NCBI GenBank assembly: GCA_015075175.1
Contig: JABTUV010000017.1
Span: 11,464 to 75,463 of the forward strand
Direction: 5' to 3'
Length of the DNA stretch: 64,000 nt
Origin: a bacterium
Lineage (GTDB): Bacteria; Hinthialibacterota; Hinthialibacteria; H5-UNCL2
The first letter of the stretch is position 1. Every line of letters begins with the position of its first letter. The position numbers were made by a program, and so were the translations under genes. A model generated the notes under the pieces. The model had not been told where the DNA came from, made no database searches, and worked only from the letters and a program-made list of their open reading frames with translations. This document shows positions 8,840 through 17,166 of the stretch, in pieces.

Positions 8840-10120
8840 GTGCGTCCACAAGTTCTTGCTGCTGCCTTTCTGCTTATGCTTTCGGGCGCTCTCGCCGAGG
8901 AGGCGCCGATTCGCCGGATATGGGAGGACTTCCAGTCCCAGCTGCCGCCGCTCACCCCCAGAATCACGCGCGACGAAGTCGTAACGTCCGACGTGGCTCC
9001 ACGCGTGCGCCTGCGGCGCGTCCACGTAACCTTTGTGAGTCAATACGTGGAAAACGGCAGCCCGCTCACGCACCATGCCGTCATTTTCGCGCCGGAAAGG
9101 ATCGCGCCCGAGAACCGCGGCAAGGTCGTCATCGTGGGCAGCATCGCGGGGCCGTTCCAGAAATCGTTCGAAATCAACTACGGTCAACCCATGGCCGCGC
9201 TGCTGGGCTATCCGACCATGATCCTGCCCAATCCGGGCGAGACGCCGGACCGGCCCGACCGCGAATGGAGCATCCGCTACCTCTTGGACCTGCCGCGCGA
9301 GCAACGCAGGGTGACCGACCATTACTTTTTCCGTCTGGCCATACCCTACCTCCGCGCCATGGACGTGTTCGCGGACGTGCTCAAGCTGCCTCGCGGGGAC
9401 ATCCGCGCGGTCGTCGGCGGGCACAGCAAGCGCGCGCCCTCCGCCTACACCGCGGCGGCCATCGATCCCGCGCGCGTGGCCGGCGTGGTCTTCATGGGCA
9501 TGGAAGGCCGCTGGAGCCGCCCGACCGGCGGCCCTTTCGACGCCGTTTCGCCGCTGTTCAACTCGCGGTTTGTCAAGTGCCCCACCCTCTATCTGGGCGC
9601 GACCAACGAAGACGGTTACACCATGTTCAACGTGACGCACAACCAGTCGCTCCTGGAACAACCCTGGACCGTCTCCATGGTCCCCAACTATCGCCACGCC
9701 GCCGAGTCGCCCCAGCAGTTTCTCATCTGGCGGATGTGGGCGGCGCACTGTCTGTCGGGACGCCCCGTGGCGCGCGTCTGGGACGCCACCCACGAGGAAA
9801 CGCCGGAAGGCACGCACTTCCGCGCCCGCATCGTGGACCCCAACGTCATCGTGCAGGTACGCGCCTGGTACGCCTACTGCGACGACGTGCCGCTGTGGCG
9901 CGACCTCGTCTGGTATCCCGTCCTGATGCATCCCAAAGAAGGCGACCTGTGGGAAGGCTACGAGCGCGGCAGGACGCCGGACGCCTGGATGGTGGAAGTC
10001 GAGGACGTGGGCGGCGGGGTGCACGGCTACGTCACCAGTTGCCCGCAGAACATCACCGGCAAAGAGGCCCGTGAGCGCACCAGCCGCGGCAGCCGCAGCC
10101 GCCACTGGGAGGAGAAGTAG
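8840..10120 (+). CDS. Secreted alpha/beta-hydrolase, PhoPQ-activated-protein-like (second of a pair)
   Basis: 426 residues from a GTG start at 8840, preceded by GGAGGTG (8828-8834) at 5-base spacing; the N-terminus MRPQVLAAAFLLMLSGALA is a signal peptide. The longer open frame back to 8417 overlaps the previous gene and is rejected. It matches its neighbour over the whole length, e.g. VVGGHSKRAPSAYTAAAIDP, PTMILPNPGETPDRPDREW and MVPNYRHAAESP. Tandem duplication with divergence is evident. Likely periplasmic; reaction unknown. Confidence 0.6.
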   Translation: MRPQVLAAAFLLMLSGALAEEAPIRRIWEDFQSQLPPLTPRITRDEVVTSDVAPRVRLRRVHVTFVSQYVENGSPLTHHAVIFAPERIAPENRGKVVIVGSIAGPFQKSFEINYGQPMAALLGYPTMILPNPGETPDRPDREWSIRYLLDLPREQRRVTDHYFFRLAIPYLRAMDVFADVLKLPRGDIRAVVGGHSKRAPSAYTAAAIDPARVAGVVFMGMEGRWSRPTGGPFDAVSPLFNSRFVKCPTLYLGATNEDGYTMFNVTHNQSLLEQPWTVSMVPNYRHAAESPQQFLIWRMWAAHCLSGRPVARVWDATHEETPEGTHFRARIVDPNVIVQVRAWYAYCDDVPLWRDLVWYPVLMHPKEGDLWEGYERGRTPDAWMVEVEDVGGGVHGYVTSCPQNITGKEARERTSRGSRSRHWEEK

Positions 10121-10162
10121 TCCCCTCTCCCTGCGGGAGAGGGTAAGGGTGAGGGGCGGCGT

Positions 10163-10600
10163 GGGACAGTCACCCATTTCCGCCGCCGGCCCTCGACAAA
10201 ACCGACATGCAACTTCGGAAATGGGCGCCTGCTCTCAAAAATGGGCCTTGGCAGGTTCGCAAGAGAAAGAAAAACCGAGTCCTCGAGTCGCGGCCCGACG
10301 AGCCAGGTGCTACGATGCGAGATGTAACTACGGGCCGCGTATCGAGAGGACGCTTTCGATGCGGCCCGCCTGCCTTCGGAGCGGCCTCCCCGCGTCCAGG
10401 CTGTCCTCTCGATGAGAGGCGCGAAGGCACAGCTCGCATCTCAAGCGGACTATCCGGCGCGCCGCTACTCGAGGACTCGGTTTTTCTTTCTTTCTTTCTT
10501 TCGCGACTCTGGAAGCGTCCATTCTCAAGAGCAGGCGCCGATTTTGAAGCGCCTGCTCCCACCTGTCGCGGGCTGAGCGCGCAAAATCGGTGACTGTCCC
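10163..10600. repeat. 438-bp palindromic element with 12-bp terminal inverted repeats
   Basis: Ends GGGACAGTCACC (10163-10174) and GGTGACTGTCCC (10589-10600) are perfect inverted repeats. Nested inside is a 30-bp inverted pair, 10265-10294 and 10461-10490 (29 of 30 matched), each with CCGAGTCCTCGAGT. In the centre GCGGCCCG/CGGGCCGC and ATCGAGAGGAC/GTCCTCTCGAT arms can also pair. No reading frame of note; no transposase. It occupies most of the gap 10121-10655, after a CTCCCTGCGGGAG hairpin at 10125-10160. Confidence 0.8.
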
Positions 10601-10655
10601 CCGGTCGGGCCGCGCGGCTTGAAATGCCGGCGCCTCTCCACTATCGTCCCAGAGC

Positions 10656-12824
10656 ATGAATCCCATCTATCTCAACCTCATGTGGCACCAGCATCAACCC
10701 TACTACCGCGAGGGCCGCTCCAATCGCATGATGCTGCCCTGGGTGCGACTGCACGCGCTCAAGGACTACTACGACATGGCCGCCATCCTGGCCAACTATC
10801 CCAGAATCCACCAGACCTTCAACCTCGTGCCCTCCATGCTGGACCAGTTGGAGGGCTACGTACGCGGCGAGTACACCGACCGCTACCTGGAACCCAGCCG
10901 GAAGCCGGTGTCGGAGTGGTCGGCGGCGGAGAAGCGGTTCGTGGTCGAGCGGTTCTTCGACGCCTCGCCGCGGATGCTGGAATCGATGCCGCGCTACATG
11001 GAGCTGCAACGGATGCGCGGGCCGGGACCGGTCACCGACGAAGTGGTGCGCCGCTTCTCGCCCCAGGACCTTTTGGACCTCGTGGTCTGCTTTAACCTGG
11101 TCTGGATCGACCCCCTCTGGCGCGAGCGCGACGGAGACATCTGCCAGACGCTCTTCCGCATCGGGCGCGAGTTTACGGAGAAGCAGAAGCAGCGGCTGCT
11201 TACCCGCCAGCGCGAGATCATGGCCGAGGTGATTCCCATTCACAAGCAGCTTCAGGACGCGGGGCAGATCGAAGTGACGTTTTCACCCTACTTCCATCCC
11301 ATCCTGCCGCTCCTCATCGACAACGAGTGCGCGCGCGAGGCCATGCCCGAGGCGGAGTTGCCCGAGCCGGTCTTCAGGCATCCCGAGGACGCCGAGGCGC
11401 AGATCGCGCTCGGCATGGCGGCCTACCGCCGCTGGTTCGGACGCGATCCCGCCGGCATGTGGCCTTCGGAAGGCTCCGTCTCCGCCGCCCTCGTCCCCAT
11501 TCTCTCCAAGCTGGGCGTCGCCTGGATCGCCACCGACGAGGAAATCCTCGCCCACAGCCGCAAGAAGCCCCTCACCCGCCACGTGGACGACACCCTGGCC
11601 GAGCCGGAAGCGCTCTACCGCCCCTACCGGCTGGCGGGTGGGAAGAAGCCCGTCTACGCCATCTTCCGCGACCGGCTCCTGTCGGATCACATCGGTTTTC
11701 ATTACGCCAACATGGACGCCGAGCACGCCGCCCACGACTTCATGCACCACCTGGGCAGGATTCACGAACAGTTGGGCGAAAAGAGCGAGAAGTACCTGGT
11801 CAGCGTGATCCTGGACGGCGAAAACTGCTGGGAGTGGTATCCGCGGGACGGGCACGACTTTCTTGCGGCGCTCTACAGCCGTCTGTCCAGCGCGCCGCAC
11901 GTGCGCTGCGTGACGGTCAGCGAATTCCTGGCGGAGAATCCGCCGCAGAAGGAGCTGAAACGACTGTTCGCCGGCTCCTGGATCGACCATAACTTCTACA
12001 TCTGGATCGGGCATGAACTGGACCGGCGGGCGTGGTCGCTCTTGTCGCGGGCGCGGGAGGCGCTCGCGGAGGTGGAGAAAAGCGGCGCGCTCCCGCCCGA
12101 GCGGCTGGAGGAGGCGCGCTGGGAACTCTACGCCGCCGAGGGCAGCGACTGGTTCTGGTGGTATGGGGACGACCATACCAGTGAGCACGACGAGCTGTTC
12201 GACCGGCTGTTTCGCGGGCACCTGGAGACGTTGTACGAACTGTTGGGCCTGCCGGCGCCCGAGGAGGTCTTCCAGCCCCTCGGCGTGGCGCCGGAGGGGC
12301 GCCTGGCGCGTCCGCCCAAGGGACCCATCTCCCCCATCTTGGACGGCCGCGAATCGGATTTGTTTGAATGGGACGGGGCCGGGTATTATGATGTACGGGC
12401 TCACTCCGGCGCGATGCATCATGCCTCCGAAATCCTGCGGAGGATTCACTACGGCGGAGACGAGCGCAACTTCTACCTGCGGCTGGATACGACGAAGCCC
12501 CCGGCGGAGTGCCTGGCAGGGGGATGCCGATTTCAGCTGCGCACCGAGGGGCCGGAGGCGCGCTTTGTCACGACCGAGCCGGCGCGCGGTCCGGGCGCCT
12601 CCAGCGTGGTGGCGGCCTCGGACATGAGGGAACTCCTGTCCGTGTCCGAGGGTTTCGTCGCGGGCGAAATCATCGAGTGGGCGGTTGCCTGGGAAGCACT
12701 GGCCGTCCCGCCGGGCGGCAAGCTGGCCTGGTCCCTGGCGCTCTTGGAACGCGACGCCCCCGTCGGCGTCTATCCCGCCGCGGGCGCTTTGGAGGTTACC
12801 CGTCCGTCCGCGGAAAGCGAGTAG
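10656..12824 (+). CDS. Glycoside hydrolase family 57 (alpha-amylase/glucanotransferase-like)
   Basis: 722 residues. The GH57 first motif appears as LMWHQHQPYY (8-17). The nucleophile lies in GMWPSEGSVS (Glu272), followed by GVAWIATDEEIL; the likely acid is Asp387 in VILDGENCWEWYP. GH57 enzymes act on alpha-glucans (amylase, branching enzyme, 4-alpha-glucanotransferase, amylopullulanase); which one cannot be told here. The C-terminal third (from about 560) looks like the beta-rich domain seen in the longer members. glgC begins 6 bases downstream, so a role in glycogen-like storage glucan is likely. No signal peptide, hence cytoplasmic. Confidence 0.88.
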   Translation: MNPIYLNLMWHQHQPYYREGRSNRMMLPWVRLHALKDYYDMAAILANYPRIHQTFNLVPSMLDQLEGYVRGEYTDRYLEPSRKPVSEWSAAEKRFVVERFFDASPRMLESMPRYMELQRMRGPGPVTDEVVRRFSPQDLLDLVVCFNLVWIDPLWRERDGDICQTLFRIGREFTEKQKQRLLTRQREIMAEVIPIHKQLQDAGQIEVTFSPYFHPILPLLIDNECAREAMPEAELPEPVFRHPEDAEAQIALGMAAYRRWFGRDPAGMWPSEGSVSAALVPILSKLGVAWIATDEEILAHSRKKPLTRHVDDTLAEPEALYRPYRLAGGKKPVYAIFRDRLLSDHIGFHYANMDAEHAAHDFMHHLGRIHEQLGEKSEKYLVSVILDGENCWEWYPRDGHDFLAALYSRLSSAPHVRCVTVSEFLAENPPQKELKRLFAGSWIDHNFYIWIGHELDRRAWSLLSRAREALAEVEKSGALPPERLEEARWELYAAEGSDWFWWYGDDHTSEHDELFDRLFRGHLETLYELLGLPAPEEVFQPLGVAPEGRLARPPKGPISPILDGRESDLFEWDGAGYYDVRAHSGAMHHASEILRRIHYGGDERNFYLRLDTTKPPAECLAGGCRFQLRTEGPEARFVTTEPARGPGASSVVAASDMRELLSVSEGFVAGEIIEWAVAWEALAVPPGGKLAWSLALLERDAPVGVYPAAGALEVTRPSAESE

Positions 12825-12830
12825 TCTGTC

Positions 12831-14090
12831 ATGTCGGTTTTGTCGGAAGATCGGCGTCCCTATCCCATGAACCATATCCTCGCCATGGTTCTGGCGGGGG
12901 GCAGGGGCACGCGCCTGGGTCCGCTCACCCAGGACCGCGCCAAGCCCGCCGTGCCCTTCGGCGGCGAGTTCCGCATCATCGACTTCGTCATCAACAACCT
13001 GATCAATTCCGGCATCTTCAAGATCAAGGTTCTCACCCAGTTCAAGGCCGACTCGCTCATCTGTCATCTGCACGACGCCTGGAACCTGTCGCGCATGTTG
13101 GGCCATTACGTCGATTGCGTGCCCGCCCAGATGCGCACCGGCCAGACCTGGTTCACGGGTACCGCCGACGCCGTCTACCAGAACATCTATCACATCGAGC
13201 GCGAGAAGCCGCCGCTGGTCGCCGTCTTCGGCGGCGACCACGTCTACAAGATGGACGTCAAGCAGGTAGTGGACTTCCACTTCGCGCGCAACGCCGAGGT
13301 GACGGTGTGCGCCATCCCGCGCCCCATTTACGAGGCCGGCCAGTTCGGCATCCTGGAGGTGGACGGCGAGGACCGCGTCGTGGGCTTCGAGGAAAAACCG
13401 GCCCAACCCAAACCCATGCCGGACCATCCCGACCAGGTGTACGTGTCGATGGGGAATTATCTCTTCGAGACGGAGGTGCTGCTGGAGGTGCTGAAGGAGG
13501 ACGCGCTGGACCGCGGCAGCAGCCATGACTTCGGCAAGGACATCCTGCCGAAGTTGATCCGGTCGCGGCGGGTGTATGCCTACGACTTCAACCGCAACGT
13601 GGTTCCCGGCATGACCCCGCGCGAGCGCGGCTACTGGCGCGACGTTGGCACGGTGGACTGTTACATGGAAGCCAACATGGACTTGCGCAGCGTGGACCCC
13701 GTGTTCAATCTCTACAACCGGCAGTGGCCGATGCGCACCGCCGCCAAGTCGCGCCCGCCGGCCAAGTTCGTCTTCGCCCAGGAGGCGGGACGCCGCGGCG
13801 TCGCCCTGGACAGCCTGGTTTCCGGCGGCGTCATCATCTCCGGCAGCCTGGTGCAAAACTGCATCATCTGTCCGGACGTTTTCATCCACTCCTACTCGAA
13901 GATTTACGACTCCATTATCATGCACGGCGTGGACATCGGGCGGGGCTGCAATATCCGGCGGGCGATCATCGACAAGGGCGTCCACGTCCCGCCGGGCACG
14001 ACCATCGGCTTCGACGCCGCGGCGGACAAGGAGCGCTTCTTCGTCTCCCCTTCGGGGGTGGTGGTCATCGGAAAAGACTACGCGTGGTAG
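12831..14090 (+). CDS. glgC: Glucose-1-phosphate adenylyltransferase (ADP-glucose pyrophosphorylase)
   Basis: 419 residues, normal family length. Makes ADP-glucose from glucose-1-phosphate and ATP, the committed step of bacterial glycogen synthesis. The nucleotidyltransferase signature [16 protein letters not shown] and KPAVPFGG is at the N-terminus; GGDHVYKMD holds the metal-binding Asp, and a left-handed beta-helix end ([14 protein letters not shown] and onward) is present. A second ATG at 12867 (MNHILAMVL) would also fit the family. It follows the GH57 gene by 6 bases, suggesting one transcript. glgA/glgB are not in the window. Confidence 0.95.
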   Translation: MSVLSEDRRPYPMNHILAMVLAGGRGTRLGPLTQDRAKPAVPFGGEFRIIDFVINNLINSGIFKIKVLTQFKADSLICHLHDAWNLSRMLGHYVDCVPAQMRTGQTWFTGTADAVYQNIYHIEREKPPLVAVFGGDHVYKMDVKQVVDFHFARNAEVTVCAIPRPIYEAGQFGILEVDGEDRVVGFEEKPAQPKPMPDHPDQVYVSMGNYLFETEVLLEVLKEDALDRGSSHDFGKDILPKLIRSRRVYAYDFNRNVVPGMTPRERGYWRDVGTVDCYMEANMDLRSVDPVFNLYNRQWPMRTAAKSRPPAKFVFAQEAGRRGVALDSLVSGGVIISGSLVQNCIICPDVFIHSYSKIYDSIIMHGVDIGRGCNIRRAIIDKGVHVPPGTTIGFDAAADKERFFVSPSGVVVIGKDYAW

Positions 14091-14116
14091 TCGGGTTGAA
14101 CGCCTTCCTCCCCACG

Positions 14117-14139
14117 AAAACGATTACGACGCGTAATCG
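14117..14139 (-). terminator. Possible terminator between glgC and the O-antigen ligase gene
   Basis: CGATTAC (14121-14127) pairs with GTAATCG (14133-14139) around GACGC. On the minus strand the stem is followed by TTTT (14117-14120), as for an intrinsic terminator of the minus-strand gene, whose stop codon lies in the stem. The stem is short. Confidence 0.4.
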
Positions 14140-15329
14140 TAATCGCACGATGAGCGGGAGCCCAGGGCCAGCAGCGCAAACAGCGCCAGGGGAAGATTGC
14201 CGGCCGTCAGCATCACATCGAAGCATCCGTGGACGAGAAACGCCAGGACGCCCGCGCAGAGAAAGACCCGCGGGTCGTCGCGCGCGGGCCGGAGGTGACG
14301 CAACCAACCTCCTATCATGCGGAGAAACGCGAAGAGTCCCGCCGCCCCGAAGGCCAGCAGCAGGTGCATGTAGAGATTGTGGGCGTGCGTGTAGCGCTCC
14401 GCCAGCATGGGATGGGAGAAGCCCACGCGTGTGCCGGCTAACTCGTGGCCGAAGGCATCGCCCCATCCCTGCCCGAACACCAGCCGCTCGGGATGGGCGG
14501 CGAGCATCTCGACGCTTCCCTTCCACAGGTTGACGCGCGACAGCGGCAGCGGATCCCGCAGTTCGGCGCGGATTTCGCCGAAGCGCACAGCCAGCGTCGT
14601 GTGAAACGCCGCCAGCAGTCCCGCCATGACGAAAAGCGCGGCCAGCGCGACCCGCCGCACGGCTCCCCGCCCGGCCCATCCCATAAACACAATTTCCGCG
14701 ACCGCTCCCACCATCGCCGCGCGCGAGTAGGTGCGAAAGAGGAGATAAAGCGAGACCAGCGCCAGCGCGTAAAGACCGTAACGCGGCCATCGCTTGACGT
14801 GCCTGGACAGGTAAAGCAGTACGGGCAGCGCCAAGAGCAAATAGCCGGCGAGAAGATTGAAATGACCGAAGGTCCCGCGAATGCGCTCGACTTCGCCCCC
14901 GAGGTCCTGCCGCAATGCGACCGCGCAGAGATAAAGATGGCCAAGAAGAAACGCGCCCCACAGAACCTCCACCTGCCGCCGTCCCACCCGCAGATTACTG
15001 AGATAAAGGTAAAACCCGAACGCAAACAGCAGATACAACCAGGTCTTCAGCGCACTGTAGGGAAACGTCGAACCGACGGAAGAGACCAATGCGAGGGCGA
15101 GAAACATGCCGCCGGAGAAGCTCAGCGGCGCTTGGACGGGGACGCGGCCGCTCCGCAGCCACGCCGCTGCCCAACCCGACAGGAGCAGGTAGGGGATGCT
15201 CTTGACGGCGTGGCCGCCGAAGGAGCCGACCGGCAGCTCAATCCGTCCCGCGCCCAGGGTAAAGAGCACGAGCGCCAAGAGCGCCAGCGCGACCGCCTCC
15301 AACGCGCGCGCGAGTGCCTGTCGGTTCAT
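14124..15329 (-). CDS. O-antigen ligase-like (Wzy_C/WaaL family) membrane protein
   Basis: 401 residues with about ten to twelve hydrophobic segments. Family marks: GTFGHFNLLAGYLLLALP in the middle, TYSRAAMVGAVAE, a large periplasmic loop from about residue 240 and THAHNLYMHLLLAFGAAGL near 320, the region carrying the functional His in ligases and polymerases. Such proteins move lipid-linked glycan onto lipid A core, protein or a growing chain. Its start overlaps the upstream gene's stop by 4 bases, so the two are coupled. It is the first of two ligase-like genes in the locus. Confidence 0.75.
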   Translation of the reverse strand: MNRQALARALEAVALALLALVLFTLGAGRIELPVGSFGGHAVKSIPYLLLSGWAAAWLRSGRVPVQAPLSFSGGMFLALALVSSVGSTFPYSALKTWLYLLFAFGFYLYLSNLRVGRRQVEVLWGAFLLGHLYLCAVALRQDLGGEVERIRGTFGHFNLLAGYLLLALPVLLYLSRHVKRWPRYGLYALALVSLYLLFRTYSRAAMVGAVAEIVFMGWAGRGAVRRVALAALFVMAGLLAAFHTTLAVRFGEIRAELRDPLPLSRVNLWKGSVEMLAAHPERLVFGQGWGDAFGHELAGTRVGFSHPMLAERYTHAHNLYMHLLLAFGAAGLFAFLRMIGGWLRHLRPARDDPRVFLCAGVLAFLVHGCFDVMLTAGNLPLALFALLALGSRSSCDYDYAS

Positions 15330-16891
15330 GGGGCGGGCTCCGGGTTTGGGTGCTTGAGATACCGCGACAGATCAAACGAAAAAACCTCTCCGTATCCGTT
15401 GAGGATCAGGACGCGCATGATTTCCGGTATCACAACGAAGTCCACGCAATCGCCGCGCCGCACGCGCACGGAGAGATCGCCGTAAGCGATGGGAAAATTA
15501 GGGTCAGCGCCTATTTTTTCAGGCGAAACCGTCGACAGGCGTGAGTTTCTACTGAAAAGACAGGCGCTGACCCCAATTTTCCCCACGCCGTGCAGGCCGC
15601 CCCAGGCGTCCAGCCAGACCAGATCGTCCTCCCAGGCGCGCAAGGCGACCGCGTCGTCGTCGGGTGCTGGAAATGCGTGGCGCTGGAAGCGCAGCGTCCT
15701 CTCCGCGTGGGGCGAGGCGTGGAGAACGCCGTGCCGGTCCAATACCACGAACGTCACGGCGGGCGGGTCGGATCCCTCGACCAAGCCGCGCGCCTGGTCG
15801 TCGAAGGGAAAGAGCGGCGGCGCCACTTGGGTGAAGGTCGTCCCCGCATCGATGCGGTACACGGCGCCGCCCCCTGACAAGACATACGGTTGCGGATGAC
15901 CGTGTGAATCAAACGACAGGTCGACGGCGCGGCCCAGTCCGTACTTGACTTCGCCGGTGCAAGCGTAGGGGGAAGCCGCGCCGAAGTAGCGCATCTCGCC
16001 GCGCGCAAAGAGGCAGAGGAAGCCCGCGCCGTCGGGCGTCGCGCGCACGCGGCAGGCGGGCCCCAGCGCGCCCGAAAAGACGTGCAACCGCCGTCCGCTC
16101 CCGTTGATGAGCAGGAGTTCGCCGTGCTCGCGCAGGACCGCCAACTCGTCGCGCGCCCGACTGTAGTCGAGGCTCACGGCGCGGTTCTCAGGACGGATTT
16201 TCAAGTCTTCGCCCAGGAGCGCGAACTGCGCCAGCACGTGGTGCTTCAACAGGTCGTCCGCCAGGCAGGCTTCACGCAACACGTCGGCCCCGGCGTCGCG
16301 CAGCGGCGAGAGGCGTTGCGCAGCCTCCATCCAGGGAAGGGACAGGCGCCCATCTTGAAGCAAGAGCTCGGACCCGTCGCGGGCCGGGCGCGCAAAATCG
16401 GCGACTGTCCCCAGGGGGCGCGTGGGATGCCGCAATTGCACGCGCGCCAGAAGGTCGCCCTGGCCTGCCGCATAGTAGAAAGCTAGGGCCGAGATCGACT
16501 GCGCCGCCACAGCAAGAAGGATGACGCCGGACAAAGCCCATCGCGGCAACGCCACGACCGGCCCGCGACAAGACATGAACGCAAGAAGAAAAACGGCCGT
16601 CTGGACCGTCCCAACCAGCGGCGCGGAGTGGGAAACGTATTGAACCACGAGTTCGCCCGCCGCCCAGGCCGCCCCGCACGAGAGCAGGACGCGCGTCCAT
16701 GCGCCCTTTAGAATACTTAAGGGTGGCACCCGGAGTGTGAGGAGGAAGAGGGCCAGCGTGCCGGCGACGGCGGCCTGCCGAAAGCTGCCGAGGGCCATGA
16801 TATAGAGCAACAGCAGCCACGCGGACGCCACTGGATGCGGCCCGCCTCGCAAGCGGGGGAAAAGACGCTTGCGATCTTCATTCACGTTCAT
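15326..16891 (-). CDS. Membrane protein with C-terminal propeller-like domain, carrying two repeat insertions
   Basis: 521 residues from the ATG at 16889-16891 (a TTG three codons upstream also fits). The first 150 residues are hydrophobic with about four to six membrane segments; the rest is a soluble domain with blades such as YVLSGGGAVYRID, TFVVLDRHGVLHA, LVWLDAWGGLHGVG and VLILNGYGEVFSFD, resembling the end of the protein at 29121-31467. Two stretches are translated repeat DNA: 15491-15583 (31 codons, in frame) and about 16340-16415. Coupled to the O-antigen ligase gene. I do not recognise a family; a periplasmic sensing or scaffold role for the propeller is only a guess. Confidence 0.6.
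   Translation of the reverse strand: MNVNEDRKRLFPRLRGGPHPVASAWLLLLYIMALGSFRQAAVAGTLALFLLTLRVPPLSILKGAWTRVLLSCGAAWAAGELVVQYVSHSAPLVGTVQTAVFLLAFMSCRGPVVALPRWALSGVILLAVAAQSISALAFYYAAGQGDLLARVQLRHPTRPLGTVADFARPARDGSELLLQDGRLSLPWMEAAQRLSPLRDAGADVLREACLADDLLKHHVLAQFALLGEDLKIRPENRAVSLDYSRARDELAVLREHGELLLINGSGRRLHVFSGALGPACRVRATPDGAGFLCLFARGEMRYFGAASPYACTGEVKYGLGRAVDLSFDSHGHPQPYVLSGGGAVYRIDAGTTFTQVAPPLFPFDDQARGLVEGSDPPAVTFVVLDRHGVLHASPHAERTLRFQRHAFPAPDDDAVALRAWEDDLVWLDAWGGLHGVGKIGVSACLFSRNSRLSTVSPEKIGADPNFPIAYGDLSVRVRRGDCVDFVVIPEIMRVLILNGYGEVFSFDLSRYLKHPNPEPAP
15491..15583. repeat. 93-bp palindromic element inside a coding sequence
   Basis: Arms GGGAAAATTAGGGTCAGCGC (from 15491) and GCGCTGACCCCAATTTTCCC (to 15583) match in 21 of 22 positions when inverted. 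Length 93 is a multiple of three, and the host frame reads through without a stop. The sequence style (GGGTCAG near an A/T block) resembles REP elements moved by IS200-like REP-associated transposases; no such gene is in the window. Confidence 0.75.
16340..16415 (-). repeat. In-frame copy of the GGGACAGTCGCCGATTTT repeat
   Basis: Read on the minus strand it runs GGGACAGTCGCCGATTTTGC, then CCCGGCCCGCGACGGGTC and GGGCGCCTG. The right end of the 438-bp element at 10540-10600 has the same order of blocks. It is translated in the host gene as part of residues near 160-185. Confidence 0.6.
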
Positions 16892-16944
16892 GCCCCGCAA
16901 CCATGCCTGCGCATTTGTCCCTCATTCAAGCTGCCATCGGCGCC

Positions 16945-17118
16945 TTCCCCCTCACCCGGCGCTCCGCGCCGACCTCTCCCCGAGGGAGAGGTGGAGAATG
17001 CGCTCCGCGCCGACCTCTCCCCGAGGGAGAGGTGGAGAATGCGCTCCGCGCCGACTTCTCCCTTAAGAGAGGTTGGATCCCCTCTCCCTCGGGGAGAGGG
17101 TTAGGGTGAGGGGGCGTG
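16945..17118. repeat. Tandem 41-bp repeat with CTCTCCC hairpins
   Basis: The unit GCGCTCCGCGCCGACCTCTC plus CCCGAGGGAGAGGTGGAGAAT is repeated about 2.6 times from 16960; the third copy is altered. CTCTCCC/GGGAGAG arms make each unit a hairpin. The block is bounded by CCCCCTCACCC and GGGTGAGGGGG, inverted. A single related copy lies at 10122-10160. Confidence 0.7.
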
Positions 17119-17166
17119 GCGAAGACCGCCCTACCCCCGCCTGCCGCGGTATGCTAAAACCAGCCC

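Noticed and set aside
11283-13985. 900-codon open frame on the minus strand opposite GH57 and glgC
   Set aside because: It mirrors two well-supported plus-strand genes, is rich in Arg, Gly, Val and His as GC-rich antisense frames are, and has no domain marks.
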